NCBI GenBank assembly: GCA_029881775.1
Contig: JAOULY010000027.1
Coordinates: forward strand, 1 to 13,080
Source of the DNA: Gammaproteobacteria bacterium
GTDB lineage: Bacteria > Pseudomonadota > Gammaproteobacteria > UBA9214
DNA length: 13,080 nt
Direction of reading: 5' to 3'
The position numbers and the translations under genes are program-made. Shown here in pieces: positions 1-6,958 of this stretch. The notes beneath the pieces were generated by a model. It ran no database searches, was not told the origin of the DNA, and saw only the letters and a program-made list of their open reading frames with translations. How positions within the stretch are numbered: the stretch's first letter is position 1; each line of letters opens with the position of its first letter.

Positions 1-393
1 GAGATTGCGTCGGCGGTGGCACTCGGTACGGAACTGCTTTAGAACATCATGCAGGGGAAAGGTTGGTTTCTTTCCTTCGTTGAACAACTGGATCGCCGCC
101 TTGCGTTGTTGCGGGTCGAGCTGCATTTGCGACATGATGGATTCGGTTGCGGCGATTTCATCTTTTGTGACCTCACCATCCGCCTTCGCGATGTGGCCCA
201 TGACGGAAAAGGTGGTGGTGAAGAAAGCGGCCTGTACGCGTTGCTGCTGGCCGACATCGAAGCCGGCATGTTTGTCCGTGACCGACAGGCCGCGGTCGAA
301 ATTGCGTCCCAGCGCGGCGCCCAGCAGTGCGCCCAGAGGACCGCCGAACATGTAGCCGAGAGTGCCACCCAGCAACGTGCCCCACCATGCCAT
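1..393 (-). CDS. djlA: DjlA-type membrane-anchored DnaJ co-chaperone, N-terminal part (cut by window edge)
   Basis: The minus strand from the ATG at 393 stays open for 131 codons to the window edge, so the C-terminal part is missing. The protein starts MAWWGTLLGGTLGYMFGGPL, a short glycine-rich (GxxxG-type) membrane segment, followed by GRNFDRGL and then a TerB-like helical region (about residues 50-115, with FFTTTFSVMGHIAKADGEVT and a DEIAATE segment). This is the arrangement of E. coli DjlA: an N-terminal transmembrane anchor, a central TerB domain and a C-terminal J domain that stimulates DnaK. The J domain should lie beyond position 1 and cannot be seen. The gene lies 88 bases after the lipoprotein gene on the same strand, so the two may be cotranscribed. 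A TerB-only protein without a J domain remains possible. Confidence 0.85.
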   Translation of the reverse strand, partial: MAWWGTLLGGTLGYMFGGPLGALLGAALGRNFDRGLSVTDKHAGFDVGQQQRVQAAFFTTTFSVMGHIAKADGEVTKDEIAATESIMSQMQLDPQQRKAAIQLFNEGKKPTFPLHDVLKQFRTECHRRRNL

Positions 394-481
394 CAGTGTA
401 GTTTCCGGCTGTGCGGTTTATGCCGCCATTGAAGGCTGGCGAAGGATGGCGTGCGCAGGTTTGTCACTTGAGCGGGCAAGC

Positions 482-877
482 CTAGCGAAACGCCGGCAGG
501 GGTGTGGTGATGCGCCAGCTATTTTCGTCCGGTGTGTATTTCCAGAGCTGGTTGTCGGTGAGTGTAATCACCTTCAGTGTGTCTTTATGGTAGTAATCGA
601 TCTGTACCGTGACGGCAATCATGTTGTTATCCGGCAGTACGCGCTTGCCGAGTTGCCGGTAAGAAGTGATCTTGATGCCTGCCTGCGGCAATGGCCTGTC
701 CTGTGGTTCGCCCTCGAGTTGCTGAAACTGGCTGGCGGCTACAAAGTCACCCCATCGAACGGCCTTTTCATACAGTAGCGTGGTTTCATCGAACGATTGC
801 TGTCGTTTGCTATCGCTGATGGTGGCACAGCCTGCCAGCAACAGTGCCACCAGTATGCCTGTGGGAATTTGTATCAT
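482..877 (-). CDS. small outer-membrane lipoprotein, unknown function (131 aa)
   Basis: Starting at the ATG at 877, the protein opens with a short hydrophobic signal ending in a lipobox, ALLLAGC, with the lipidated cysteine at residue 17. The +2 residue is Ala rather than Asp, so outer-membrane sorting is expected. The open frame continues upstream to 1039, but that extension would bury the signal peptide and overlap the upstream gene, so 877 is preferred; no strong ribosome binding site is visible. The mature part (about 115 residues) is soluble and looks alpha+beta, with a stretch around DNNMIAVTVQIDYYHKDT and ending in WRITTPLPAFR. I do not recognise a named family. It sits between the cyclic-nucleotide/rhodanese gene and djlA, all on the same strand with gaps of 79 and 88 bases. 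The lipoprotein call is firm, the function is not. Confidence 0.8.
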   Translation of the reverse strand: MIQIPTGILVALLLAGCATISDSKRQQSFDETTLLYEKAVRWGDFVAASQFQQLEGEPQDRPLPQAGIKITSYRQLGKRVLPDNNMIAVTVQIDYYHKDTLKVITLTDNQLWKYTPDENSWRITTPLPAFR

Positions 878-890
878 TGTGACCGCCGGG

Positions 891-913
891 TTCTGCCTCT
901 GCACCAGGCAGAA
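891..913 (-). promoter_or_regulatory. perfect 8-bp hairpin in the lipoprotein gene leader, next to a TATAAT box
   Basis: TTCTGCCT (891-898) and AGGCAGAA (906-913) are perfect inverted copies with a 7-base loop, ending 13 bases before the lipoprotein ATG. On the minus strand a perfect TATAAT lies at 915-920, directly upstream, although no good -35 is visible. A transcript from it would begin within the hairpin. There is no T-tract, so this is not an ordinary terminator for the upstream gene. Confidence 0.35.
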
Positions 914-956
914 TATTATACCGGTGCCGGCGGGTAACGTGGGGTGTTGACGGGGC

Positions 957-2354
957 TTATTTACTGTTGATGTTCGCCAGCACCCGTTCAAGCCGCTCGC
1001 TGAGATTCTCACGTGCCAGACGCTCGCCTTCGTGGGCAATTTTGACCTGCATTACCTTGTCGGTATAGCGTTTCAGTTCGGAATTCAGCCTGGCAACCTC
1101 GTCCTCCAGCTGCCCCAGGCGTGCCCGGGCGGCCTGTTCCCCTTTCTCCGCCGCCTTCAGTTTCTGGCGCAGTGATTCGACCTCGTTGCCGCTGTGCGAT
1201 TTTGCCGGCGCCGTTTTTTTCGTAACCGGTTTAACTGCGGGTGAGGCGGTATCCATTGACGCCGGCGAGCGCGCTGCGCCTGTGTCGGATGACGATGCGA
1301 GTGCCGGAGCCTTGTTCAGACCGCCTTCCAGAACGGCAACGTCAAAGCCGCGTTGTCCAAGCAGGAAGGCTGCCGCTGCACTGCGTCGCCCGGTATCGCA
1401 GTAAAGTATATATTTCCTTGTCGCATCAAGTTTCTTCATGCTTTCACGGATAGTGGACAGCGGCATGTTGATACTGTTTTCAAGTGCATTGTTGATAAAT
1501 TCATCCGGCGTGCGGACATCCATCCAGATATCACCCGAACCGGTTGCCGTGACGGCCATGGCGTAGTCGACGTAGTGCACCATCGGTTTTTTCAGGATTT
1601 CGATGAACTGTTGCTTGGACAGCCGCATCAGGGCGCCGTCTGTCAGCATGGTAACGGTCGCGTTACGTGTTGCATCCGAGATCAGCGCGTCTTCACCGAA
1701 ACTGTCGCCCGGCCCCAGTTCTGCCAGTGGAACGTCCCAGCCTTTGCCGGCTGCCAGCCGCGTGATCGAGCAGGCGCCTTCGCGGATAATGTAGTAATAG
1801 TCACCTTCGTCGCCCTGGCGGATGATGGTGTCACCGGCAGATACGCTGACCTGTTGCAGTGACTGGATCAGTCGCTGTATATCCGCCGGCGGCATGCGCG
1901 AAAAGGCCTCGGACTGCAGCATGCGTGACATCCAGTCTTCCTCTGCCTTTGCGCCGGCGTCGACACTGCCGGTCTCTGCGCCCTGGTCCAGGGTCAGCAT
2001 TACATCCAGCAGGGACGAGTCAATGGATGCAATGACCGACTTGGTCGCGGCACGTGCCGTAGTAATTCGCGGTTGCTGATTGGCCAGCGGGTAACGGGCC
2101 GGGTCCGTACCGGCACTGACCACGCCGGTCACCTTGCCCCTGGCGTCAATGAAATTGACCACGCCATCGAGCAGGTAAATAGAGCGATTGTCCCGGTCGC
2201 CTTCGCCGAACAGGTAGCTGCCCGCACTGACATCCCGGATAGCGAGTTTGGCCGAGACCTCCCGGTATCGATCATCACCCAGTGCATTCAACGGGATCAG
2301 GTCACGCAGGATTTCCTGGCCACTGAATTTCTTGCCTTGCTGTTCGGGTTTCAT
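957..2354 (-). CDS. tandem cyclic-nucleotide-binding domains + rhodanese domain + C-terminal coiled coil (465 aa)
   Basis: Three modules are visible. Residues about 20-125 form a degenerate CNB-like domain (KLAIRDVSAGSYLFGEGD) with no phosphate-binding cassette. Residues about 145-258 form a canonical CNB domain (VSVSAGDTIIRQGDEGDYYY, then FGEDALISDATRNATV at 219-234, including the FGE and R-x-A-type core that binds the cyclic phosphate). Residues about 272-347 form a rhodanese domain with the active-site loop YCDTGRRS, Cys319. A low-complexity Ala/Ser/Pro/Lys linker (348-390) leads to a coiled coil (about 390-462). There is no DNA-binding or membrane segment, so it is probably a cytoplasmic sensor or adaptor rather than a CRP-type regulator. 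The ATG at 2354 is preferred over the further upstream start at 2435 because a purine-rich AGGCAGGA lies just before it. The ligand and the target of the sulfurtransferase are unknown. Confidence 0.85.
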   Translation of the reverse strand: MKPEQQGKKFSGQEILRDLIPLNALGDDRYREVSAKLAIRDVSAGSYLFGEGDRDNRSIYLLDGVVNFIDARGKVTGVVSAGTDPARYPLANQQPRITTARAATKSVIASIDSSLLDVMLTLDQGAETGSVDAGAKAEEDWMSRMLQSEAFSRMPPADIQRLIQSLQQVSVSAGDTIIRQGDEGDYYYIIREGACSITRLAAGKGWDVPLAELGPGDSFGEDALISDATRNATVTMLTDGALMRLSKQQFIEILKKPMVHYVDYAMAVTATGSGDIWMDVRTPDEFINNALENSINMPLSTIRESMKKLDATRKYILYCDTGRRSAAAAFLLGQRGFDVAVLEGGLNKAPALASSSDTGAARSPASMDTASPAVKPVTKKTAPAKSHSGNEVESLRQKLKAAEKGEQAARARLGQLEDEVARLNSELKRYTDKVMQVKIAHEGERLARENLSERLERVLANINSK

Positions 2355-2471
2355 GTCCTGCCTGCCTCTGCGCTGTGACCGGGTACTGTTTCGCGGCCAT
2401 AATGCCGCATGCCTTATATCGGCAGGCAGGCGCAAAGGTAGAGTGGCAGATTGGCCGCATGACGCCGGCCG

Positions 2472-2510
2472 GAATTAATAAATATTTTATATATATCAAT
2501 AAGATGAAAT
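2472..2510. promoter_or_regulatory. AT-rich intergenic island with an FNR/CRP-like half-palindrome
   Basis: About 40 bases of nearly pure A/T lie in the 156-base gap between nfeD and the cyclic-nucleotide/rhodanese gene, in otherwise GC-rich DNA. Within it, 2486-2499 reads TTTATATATATCAA, which is one base away from the TTGAT-N4-ATCAA consensus bound by FNR. The island could hold the promoter of the gene starting at 2354, but no single -35/-10 pair stands out, and AT-rich sequence matches such motifs easily by chance. Confidence 0.25.
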
Positions 2511-2963
2511 TCAATCGGTGGCGCGGGCAACCTGCAGTACCACCCCGTTGACACCGGTAACTGTGACCCGCGTACCGGCAGGCAGGTCGTCTCCGGCGAT
2601 GCGCCAGGTGGAGTCGTCAACCCGCAGGCTGCCGTCACGATTGACGATCGGCTGGTCAAGGGTAAAGGTGCGGCCGATGTACTGCTCGCCGCGGCGGTTC
2701 AGGGTCGGCTGATCGGTCAGTTCCGGGTTGCGGCGCTGGTAACGGCGAAACAACGCGATACTGACAACCGAGAGTCCGGAGAAGATCACCAACTGGTATT
2801 GCCAGTCGAGCCCGGGTATAGCGAGCATGACTATCCCGGTCACGGCGGCGGCGATCGCCAGCCACAGGAAGAAGAAACTGGGCGCCAGCATCTCGATCAG
2901 TAGCAGGATGCCGGCCAGTATCAACCAGTGCCAGTAATCGACCTGTGCAAGCAGCGCCTCCAT
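2511..2963 (-). CDS. ybbJ: NfeD-family membrane protein, partner of the adjacent stomatin
   Basis: This 150-residue protein has hydrophobic membrane segments at about 12-33, 35-50 and 57-73, followed by a C-terminal OB-fold-like domain (about 90-148) containing RRGEQYIGRTFTL and VTVTGVNGVVLQV. This is the layout of short NfeD proteins such as E. coli YbbJ. The family acts with SPFH/stomatin proteins in membrane organisation and protein quality control; the exact biochemical role is unsettled. Its ATG (2961-2963) overlaps the TGA of the upstream stomatin gene by one base (TGATG), which strongly suggests translational coupling and a shared complex. Length and pairing are normal for the family. 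Confidence 0.92.
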   Translation of the reverse strand: MEALLAQVDYWHWLILAGILLLIEMLAPSFFFLWLAIAAAVTGIVMLAIPGLDWQYQLVIFSGLSVVSIALFRRYQRRNPELTDQPTLNRRGEQYIGRTFTLDQPIVNRDGSLRVDDSTWRIAGDDLPAGTRVTVTGVNGVVLQVARATD

Positions 2964-3889
2964 CAGGCTTTTTCCTTGTTATGCAGCACTTCCCTGGCCA
3001 CTTCGGCAATGCCGGCCAGTGAGCCGATTACACTGGATGCCTCCAGTGGCATCAGTACCAGTTTCTGGTTGGGCGCCGAGCCGATTTCCTTCAGGGCTTC
3101 GACATATTTTTGTGCAATGAAATAATTGATGGCGTTGACGTTACCCTTGCTGATTGCCTCGGACACCATGGTGGTTGCCTTCGCCTCGGCCTCTGCCGAT
3201 CGCTCGCGTGCCTCGGCATCACGGAAAGCAGCCTCCTTGCGGCCCTCGGCCTCCAGCGTGACGGCCTTCTTCTCACCCTCGGCGCGCAGGATTTCCGACT
3301 GCCGCATGCCTTCGGCATCCAGGATGACGGCGCGTTTTTCACGCTCGGCCTTCATTTGCCGCGCCATGGAATCAATCAGGTCCTGTGGTGGCTGGATATC
3401 CTTGATCTCGATACGCGTGACCTTGATGCCCCACGGGGTTGAGGCGGCATCGACTACATCCAGCAGACGCGCATTGATGGCGTCGCGCTGTGACAGCAGT
3501 TCGTCGAGGTCCATGCTGCCCATCACGGTACGGATGTTGGTCATGGTCAGGTTCATTATGGCGCGATCCAGGTCGTTGACCTCGTAGGCCGCCTTCGCGG
3601 CATCCAGCACCTGGAAGAACACCACGCCATCGGCCCTGACCATGGCGTTGTCACGCGTAATGACTTCCTGACTCTGAATATCGAACACCGTTTCCATCAT
3701 GTTCAGCTTGCGCCCGATGCGATCGAAGTACGGTACGATCAGGTTCAGGCCCGGCCGCAGCGTTTTTCGATATCGACCAAAACGCTCAACCGTCCATTCA
3801 TAGCCCTGCGGGACAGTCTTCACGCCCATAAAGACCGTGGCGACGGCAATTGCCAGCAGCACGATAGCGAATTGTGAAAAACCGTCCAT
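2963..3889 (-). CDS. qmcA: SPFH/stomatin-family protein QmcA
   Basis: This 308-residue protein has an N-terminal membrane anchor (about 5-24), the SPFH/band-7 domain (about 25-185, with VPQGYEWTVERFGRYRKTLRPGLN, written here as the start VPQGYEWTVERFGRY and the following RPGLN), and a long charged helix (about 185-245) built of repeating AEG units (DAEGMRQSE, RAEGEKK, EAEGRKE). The C-terminal MPLEASSVIGSLAGIAE is conserved in bacterial stomatins like E. coli QmcA. Such proteins oligomerise at the inner membrane and are linked to FtsH/HtpX quality control. The start is well set: AAAGGAG (3897-3903) lies 7 bases before the ATG. It is the first gene of a two-gene unit with the NfeD gene and diverges from sdaA. 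Confidence 0.94.
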   Translation of the reverse strand: MDGFSQFAIVLLAIAVATVFMGVKTVPQGYEWTVERFGRYRKTLRPGLNLIVPYFDRIGRKLNMMETVFDIQSQEVITRDNAMVRADGVVFFQVLDAAKAAYEVNDLDRAIMNLTMTNIRTVMGSMDLDELLSQRDAINARLLDVVDAASTPWGIKVTRIEIKDIQPPQDLIDSMARQMKAEREKRAVILDAEGMRQSEILRAEGEKKAVTLEAEGRKEAAFRDAEARERSAEAEAKATTMVSEAISKGNVNAINYFIAQKYVEALKEIGSAPNQKLVLMPLEASSVIGSLAGIAEVAREVLHNKEKA

Positions 3890-3932
3890 AAACAGTCTCC
3901 TTTGCGGGTAAAAACGGCATGGTTCCCGGGGG

Positions 3933-3962
3933 ATTGTAGACCAGTTGTGCGGTAGATGTCCT
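3933..3962 (-). promoter_or_regulatory. candidate sigma-70 promoter for qmcA-nfeD
   Basis: On the minus strand, AGGACA (3957-3962, four of six matches to TTGACA) and TACAAT (3933-3938, five of six matches to TATAAT) are separated by 18 bases. They lie about 44 bases upstream of the qmcA ATG, within the 186-base divergent region shared with sdaA. This is a visual match only. Confidence 0.35.
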
Positions 3963-4075
3963 GCCTGGACGGTCAGGCCGCGCGTTATTTCGGCGGCCGG
4001 ATGCGGGAGCTAGGTAGCAGTGGTATTTTGCTGTATCTTCACTGTAATTCAGTAACCAGACCTGCAAGGTAAAGC

Positions 4076-5452
4076 GTGGCAATCAGCGTATTTGATTTGT
4101 TCAAGATCGGGATCGGTCCATCCAGTTCACACACCGTTGGACCGATGCGTGCGGCCGCTATGTTTATCGACTCGTTGCGCAGGAACGGCGGTTTCGAGCG
4201 GACAGCGCGACTACAGGTCAACCTGTACGGCTCGCTGGGTGCAACCGGCAAGGGGCACGGCACCGACAAGGCAGTGATCCTTGGTCTTGAAGGTGATGAC
4301 CCGGAGACTATCGATACCGGGTCCATCCCGGCACGGCTCGCGCGCGTCACTGACAGCGGCAATCTTCTGCTGGCGGGTGAGCGTGAGCTGGCTTTCAATG
4401 CAGACCTGGACCTGACTTTTCATCGCACCGAGACGTTGCCATTCCATCCGAACGGCATGACCTTCAGCGCCTTCGATGCGGCCGGTGAAATGGTGCTTGA
4501 GCGTACCTATTATTCTGTCGGCGGTGGATTCGTTGTGAACGAGAATGCCGCCGGTGAAGACCGGATTGTAGAGGATACGACCGTCCTGCCGTTGCCGTTC
4601 ACAACCGGTGCGCAACTCCTGGCGTTGTGTGCAGAAGAAGGTATTTCGATCAGCCAGGTGATGTTGCGTAATGAGCGGGTCTGGCGCACGGAAGAGGCGA
4701 TTAACACCGGCTTGCTGCATATCTGGAGCATTATGCAGAAATGTGTCGAGCTTGGCTGCCGCACGGAGGGTGTCCTGCCCGGTGGTCTGAAGGTCAAGCG
4801 ACGCGCGGCACGTCTGCATCGGCAACTGTCGCATGAACAGGAGCTGCACAAAGTCCCGCTTGGCACCATGGACTGGGTGAACCTCTATGCACTGGCGGTC
4901 AACGAGGAAAATGCCGCCGGCGGGCGCGTGGTAACGGCACCGACGAACGGCGCGGCCGGCATCATCCCTGCGGTCATGCATTACTACTGGCGATTTTGTC
5001 CGGGTGCCAGTGAAGACGGCATCGTACGCTTCCTGTTAACGGCCGGGGCGATCGGCATACTGTACAAGGAGAATGCCTCGATTTCCGGTGCCGAAGTCGG
5101 CTGTCAGGGCGAAGTCGGTTCCGCTTGCTCGATGGCGGCTGCGGCGCTTACCGAGGTAAACGGCGGCACACCCGAGCAGGCCGAGAATGCCGCGGAGATC
5201 GCAATGGAGCATAACCTCGGTCTTACCTGTGACCCGGTCGGCGGTCTCGTCCAGGTGCCCTGCATTGAACGCAATGCAATGGGTGCGGTAAAGGCCATCA
5301 ATGCATCGCGCATGGCAATGCGCGGTGACGGTACGCATTTCGTCTCGCTCGACAAGGTCATCAAGACCATGCGTGATACCGGCGCCGATATGCAGACCAA
5401 GTACAAGGAAACCTCGCGGGGCGGCCTGGCAGTAAACGTAATCGAGTGTTGA
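4076..5452 (+). CDS. sdaA: L-serine ammonia-lyase (L-serine dehydratase), single-chain [4Fe-4S] type
   Basis: The enzyme deaminates L-serine to pyruvate and ammonia. It starts with GTG at 4076, with AAGG (4066-4069) six bases upstream. Residues 1-155 match the SDH beta domain, including the substrate motif GPSSSHTVGP (14-23). Residues about 185-452 match the alpha catalytic domain, with RVVTAPTNGAAGIIPAV and SGAEVGCQGEVGSACSMAAA. Cysteines fall at 343, 385 and 396, and the chain ends in VIEC at Cys458. In the Legionella enzyme the cluster is held by three cysteines and its fourth iron by the C-terminal cysteine; as I recall that structure, both the length (458) and the cysteine positions agree. 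A full-length, intact one-chain enzyme is expected. It is transcribed away from qmcA and towards the DAHP synthase gene. Confidence 0.96.
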   Translation: MAISVFDLFKIGIGPSSSHTVGPMRAAAMFIDSLRRNGGFERTARLQVNLYGSLGATGKGHGTDKAVILGLEGDDPETIDTGSIPARLARVTDSGNLLLAGERELAFNADLDLTFHRTETLPFHPNGMTFSAFDAAGEMVLERTYYSVGGGFVVNENAAGEDRIVEDTTVLPLPFTTGAQLLALCAEEGISISQVMLRNERVWRTEEAINTGLLHIWSIMQKCVELGCRTEGVLPGGLKVKRRAARLHRQLSHEQELHKVPLGTMDWVNLYALAVNEENAAGGRVVTAPTNGAAGIIPAVMHYYWRFCPGASEDGIVRFLLTAGAIGILYKENASISGAEVGCQGEVGSACSMAAAALTEVNGGTPEQAENAAEIAMEHNLGLTCDPVGGLVQVPCIERNAMGAVKAINASRMAMRGDGTHFVSLDKVIKTMRDTGADMQTKYKETSRGGLAVNVIEC

Positions 5453-5458
5453 ATAAAC

Positions 5459-5531
5459 ACCTGTAGGAGCGCCTTGCAGGCGCGATAAAAATTCAGGCAT
5501 TGAATCGCGCCTGCAAGGCGCTCCTACAGGT
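5459..5531. repeat. REP doublet: two inverted REP units forming a perfect 28-bp palindrome
   Basis: Positions 5459-5486 and 5504-5531 are perfect inverted copies of 28 bases around a 17-base loop. Each arm is also a small hairpin: after a GTAG head (5463-5466 in the left arm) comes GCGCC-TTGCA-GGCGC (5469-5483). A GTAG/GTRG head followed by a GC-rich hairpin is typical of REP elements mobilised by RAYT (TnpA-REP) transposases, and the TGTAGGAGC...CGCGA pattern resembles Pseudomonas REPs. The doublet begins 6 bases after the sdaA stop, in the gap between convergent genes. It could also stall RNA polymerase or stabilise sdaA mRNA. No RAYT gene is in the window. Confidence 0.85.
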
Positions 5532-5542
5532 TAGATTCAATA

Positions 5543-5563
5543 AAAAGGGGTCAGTACCCTTTT
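5543..5563. terminator. short hairpin between convergent sdaA and DAHP synthase genes
   Basis: AAAAGGG (5543-5549) and CCCTTTT (5557-5563) pair perfectly around a 7-base loop. On the minus strand the right arm runs into CCCCTTTTTA, 16 bases past the DAHP synthase stop, so a weak rho-independent terminator for that gene is plausible. It could also serve sdaA readthrough. Its sequence resembles the ends of the palindromic repeats near 10780 and 12749. Confidence 0.5.
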
Positions 5564-5578
5564 CCCTCCGGATTGCGG

Positions 5579-6634
5579 TCAGGCGCCTGCCAGCCGGTCA
5601 TGCATTTCGGTAATGCATGCCTCGGTTGTTTCCCAGTCGATACAGCCGTCGGTAACCGATACGCCGTATTTAAGTTTGCTGATATCTTCCGGAATGGGCT
5701 GGTTGCCCGCATGCAGGTTGCTCTCAATCATCAGCCCGATAATCGACTTGTTGCCGGCGATGATCTGGCGGGTAATTTCTTCGGCCACGCCCGGTTGCAG
5801 GTCCGGGTTCTTGCATGAATTGTCATGGCTGCAGTCGACCATGATGTACGGACGCACGCCGGCTTCACGCAGTGCCTGTTCACAGCGGGCGATATTGTCC
5901 GCATCGTAATTAGGTTGCCCGTTGCCACCGCGTAACACGATATGGCCATAGTCATTACCGGTCGTCCTGACCGTGGAGACATGGCCGAATTCATCGATGC
6001 CAAGGAAGTTGTGCGGGTGTGACACGGATTTCAGTGCATTGATGGCAATGGCAAAACCGCCATCGGTACCGTTCTTGAAGCCGACCGTGCAGGACAGTCC
6101 GCTGGACATCACCCGGTGTGTTTGCGATTCAGTCGTGCGTGCGCCGATGGCCGACCAGGAGATCAGGTCCTGCAGGTACTGCGGCGAGATCGGGTCCAGC
6201 GCCTCGGTTGCCAGCGGCAGTTGCAGTTCCGACAGGTCGAGCAGCAGCCGGCGTGCGATGTGCAATCCTTCCTCGATCTCGAAAGAGTCATTCATATGCG
6301 GGTCGTTGATCAGGCCCTTCCAGCCGACCGTGCTGCGCGGCTTTTCGAAGTAAACGCGCATCACCAGGTACAGGCGGTCCTCGACCTTGCGCGCAAGTTC
6401 ATGCAGGCGTCTGCCGTATTCCACGGCGGCCTCAGGGTCGTGAATCGAGCAGGGACCCACCACGATCATCTGGCGCGTGTCCTTGCGGTCGAGAATATCG
6501 CGGATAATAGCCCGGCTAGAAATGACGGAATCCACCACCGTGTGCGTGACGGGCAGGCGCCGTTTCAGGTCATGCGGCGGTATCAGCGGTTTGCAGGACG
6601 CGATATTCAGGTCTTCTATTCGTGAGTCAGTCAT
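5579..6634 (-). CDS. aroF: 3-deoxy-7-phosphoheptulonate synthase (class I DAHP synthase), AroF-like
   Basis: The enzyme condenses phosphoenolpyruvate with erythrose 4-phosphate, the first step of the shikimate pathway to aromatic amino acids. Its 351 residues are the usual length for the class. VVGPCSIHDP (Cys62), FEKPRSTVGWKGLINDP, SAIGARTTESQTHR and VGFKNGTDGG form the PEP and metal site; the other metal ligands appear as His270 (VDCSHDNS), Glu304 (LMIESN) and Asp329 (SVTDGC). Stretches such as LYLVMRVYFEKPR, LPLATEALDP and SVTDGCIDWE read closer to the tyrosine-sensitive AroF than to AroG from memory, so the allosteric effector is likely Tyr, but this is inference. The ATG at 6634 gives the expected N terminus, although no clear ribosome binding site precedes it. 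Confidence 0.95.
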   Translation of the reverse strand: MTDSRIEDLNIASCKPLIPPHDLKRRLPVTHTVVDSVISSRAIIRDILDRKDTRQMIVVGPCSIHDPEAAVEYGRRLHELARKVEDRLYLVMRVYFEKPRSTVGWKGLINDPHMNDSFEIEEGLHIARRLLLDLSELQLPLATEALDPISPQYLQDLISWSAIGARTTESQTHRVMSSGLSCTVGFKNGTDGGFAIAINALKSVSHPHNFLGIDEFGHVSTVRTTGNDYGHIVLRGGNGQPNYDADNIARCEQALREAGVRPYIMVDCSHDNSCKNPDLQPGVAEEITRQIIAGNKSIIGLMIESNLHAGNQPIPEDISKLKYGVSVTDGCIDWETTEACITEMHDRLAGA

Positions 6635-6958
6635 GGTGGCACATCGTTATCTGGCGCGGTACACCCGCCGCAAAGGGGCTGATGATACCAGAGGACTTAT
6701 TGGTAAATCTCCCTGAACTATAGCCATTGTTACCATCCCGGCGCCGATTGGCGCTACCGTGTATACCCGGCGGGCGAGGATTGGAGGCGGTTGTGCGTAG
6801 ATTGTCCGGCGAAACCGGCTGTGCATCATGCGCAGTCTGATGGCATCGCCGTTACCCGCCTGTCGTGGTGGCAGGTCAACGGCGTGGTGGCTACGGTGAA
6901 CCGGGTGGGGTGGTAATACCTCTATTTTTGCGCGATTTGCGCCCGCGTGGCGGGTAAC
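6635..6958. other. 324-base stretch without a confident gene; contains one long open frame
   Basis: This region lies between the DAHP synthase start and the HDOD gene stop, and should hold the DAHP synthase promoter; I see no convincing -35/-10 pair on the minus strand. On the plus strand, the frame after the TAA at 6704-6706 is open for about 70 codons to TAA at 6914-6916. Read from CTG at 6713 it gives 67 residues with motifs such as HPGADWRYRVYPAGEDWRR and CVDCPAK, and about 72% GC at third positions, as in a real gene. It has no ATG, GTG or TTG near its 5' end and no ribosome binding site, so it is either a chance frame or a decayed gene. Confidence 0.5.

Noticed and set aside
878..1039. 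N-terminal extension of the lipoprotein gene
   Set aside because: It would overlap the upstream gene by 83 bases and place a 54-residue non-signal sequence before a perfect signal peptide and lipobox.
1353..1862. Plus-strand open frame of 169 codons opposite the cyclic-nucleotide/rhodanese gene
   Set aside because: The minus-strand product contains clear CNB and rhodanese motifs; the opposite frame reads as reverse-complement noise.
4211..4981. Long minus-strand open frame (256 codons) within sdaA
   Set aside because: It is a shadow of a GC-rich real gene; the plus-strand protein has full family motifs and the shadow has none.
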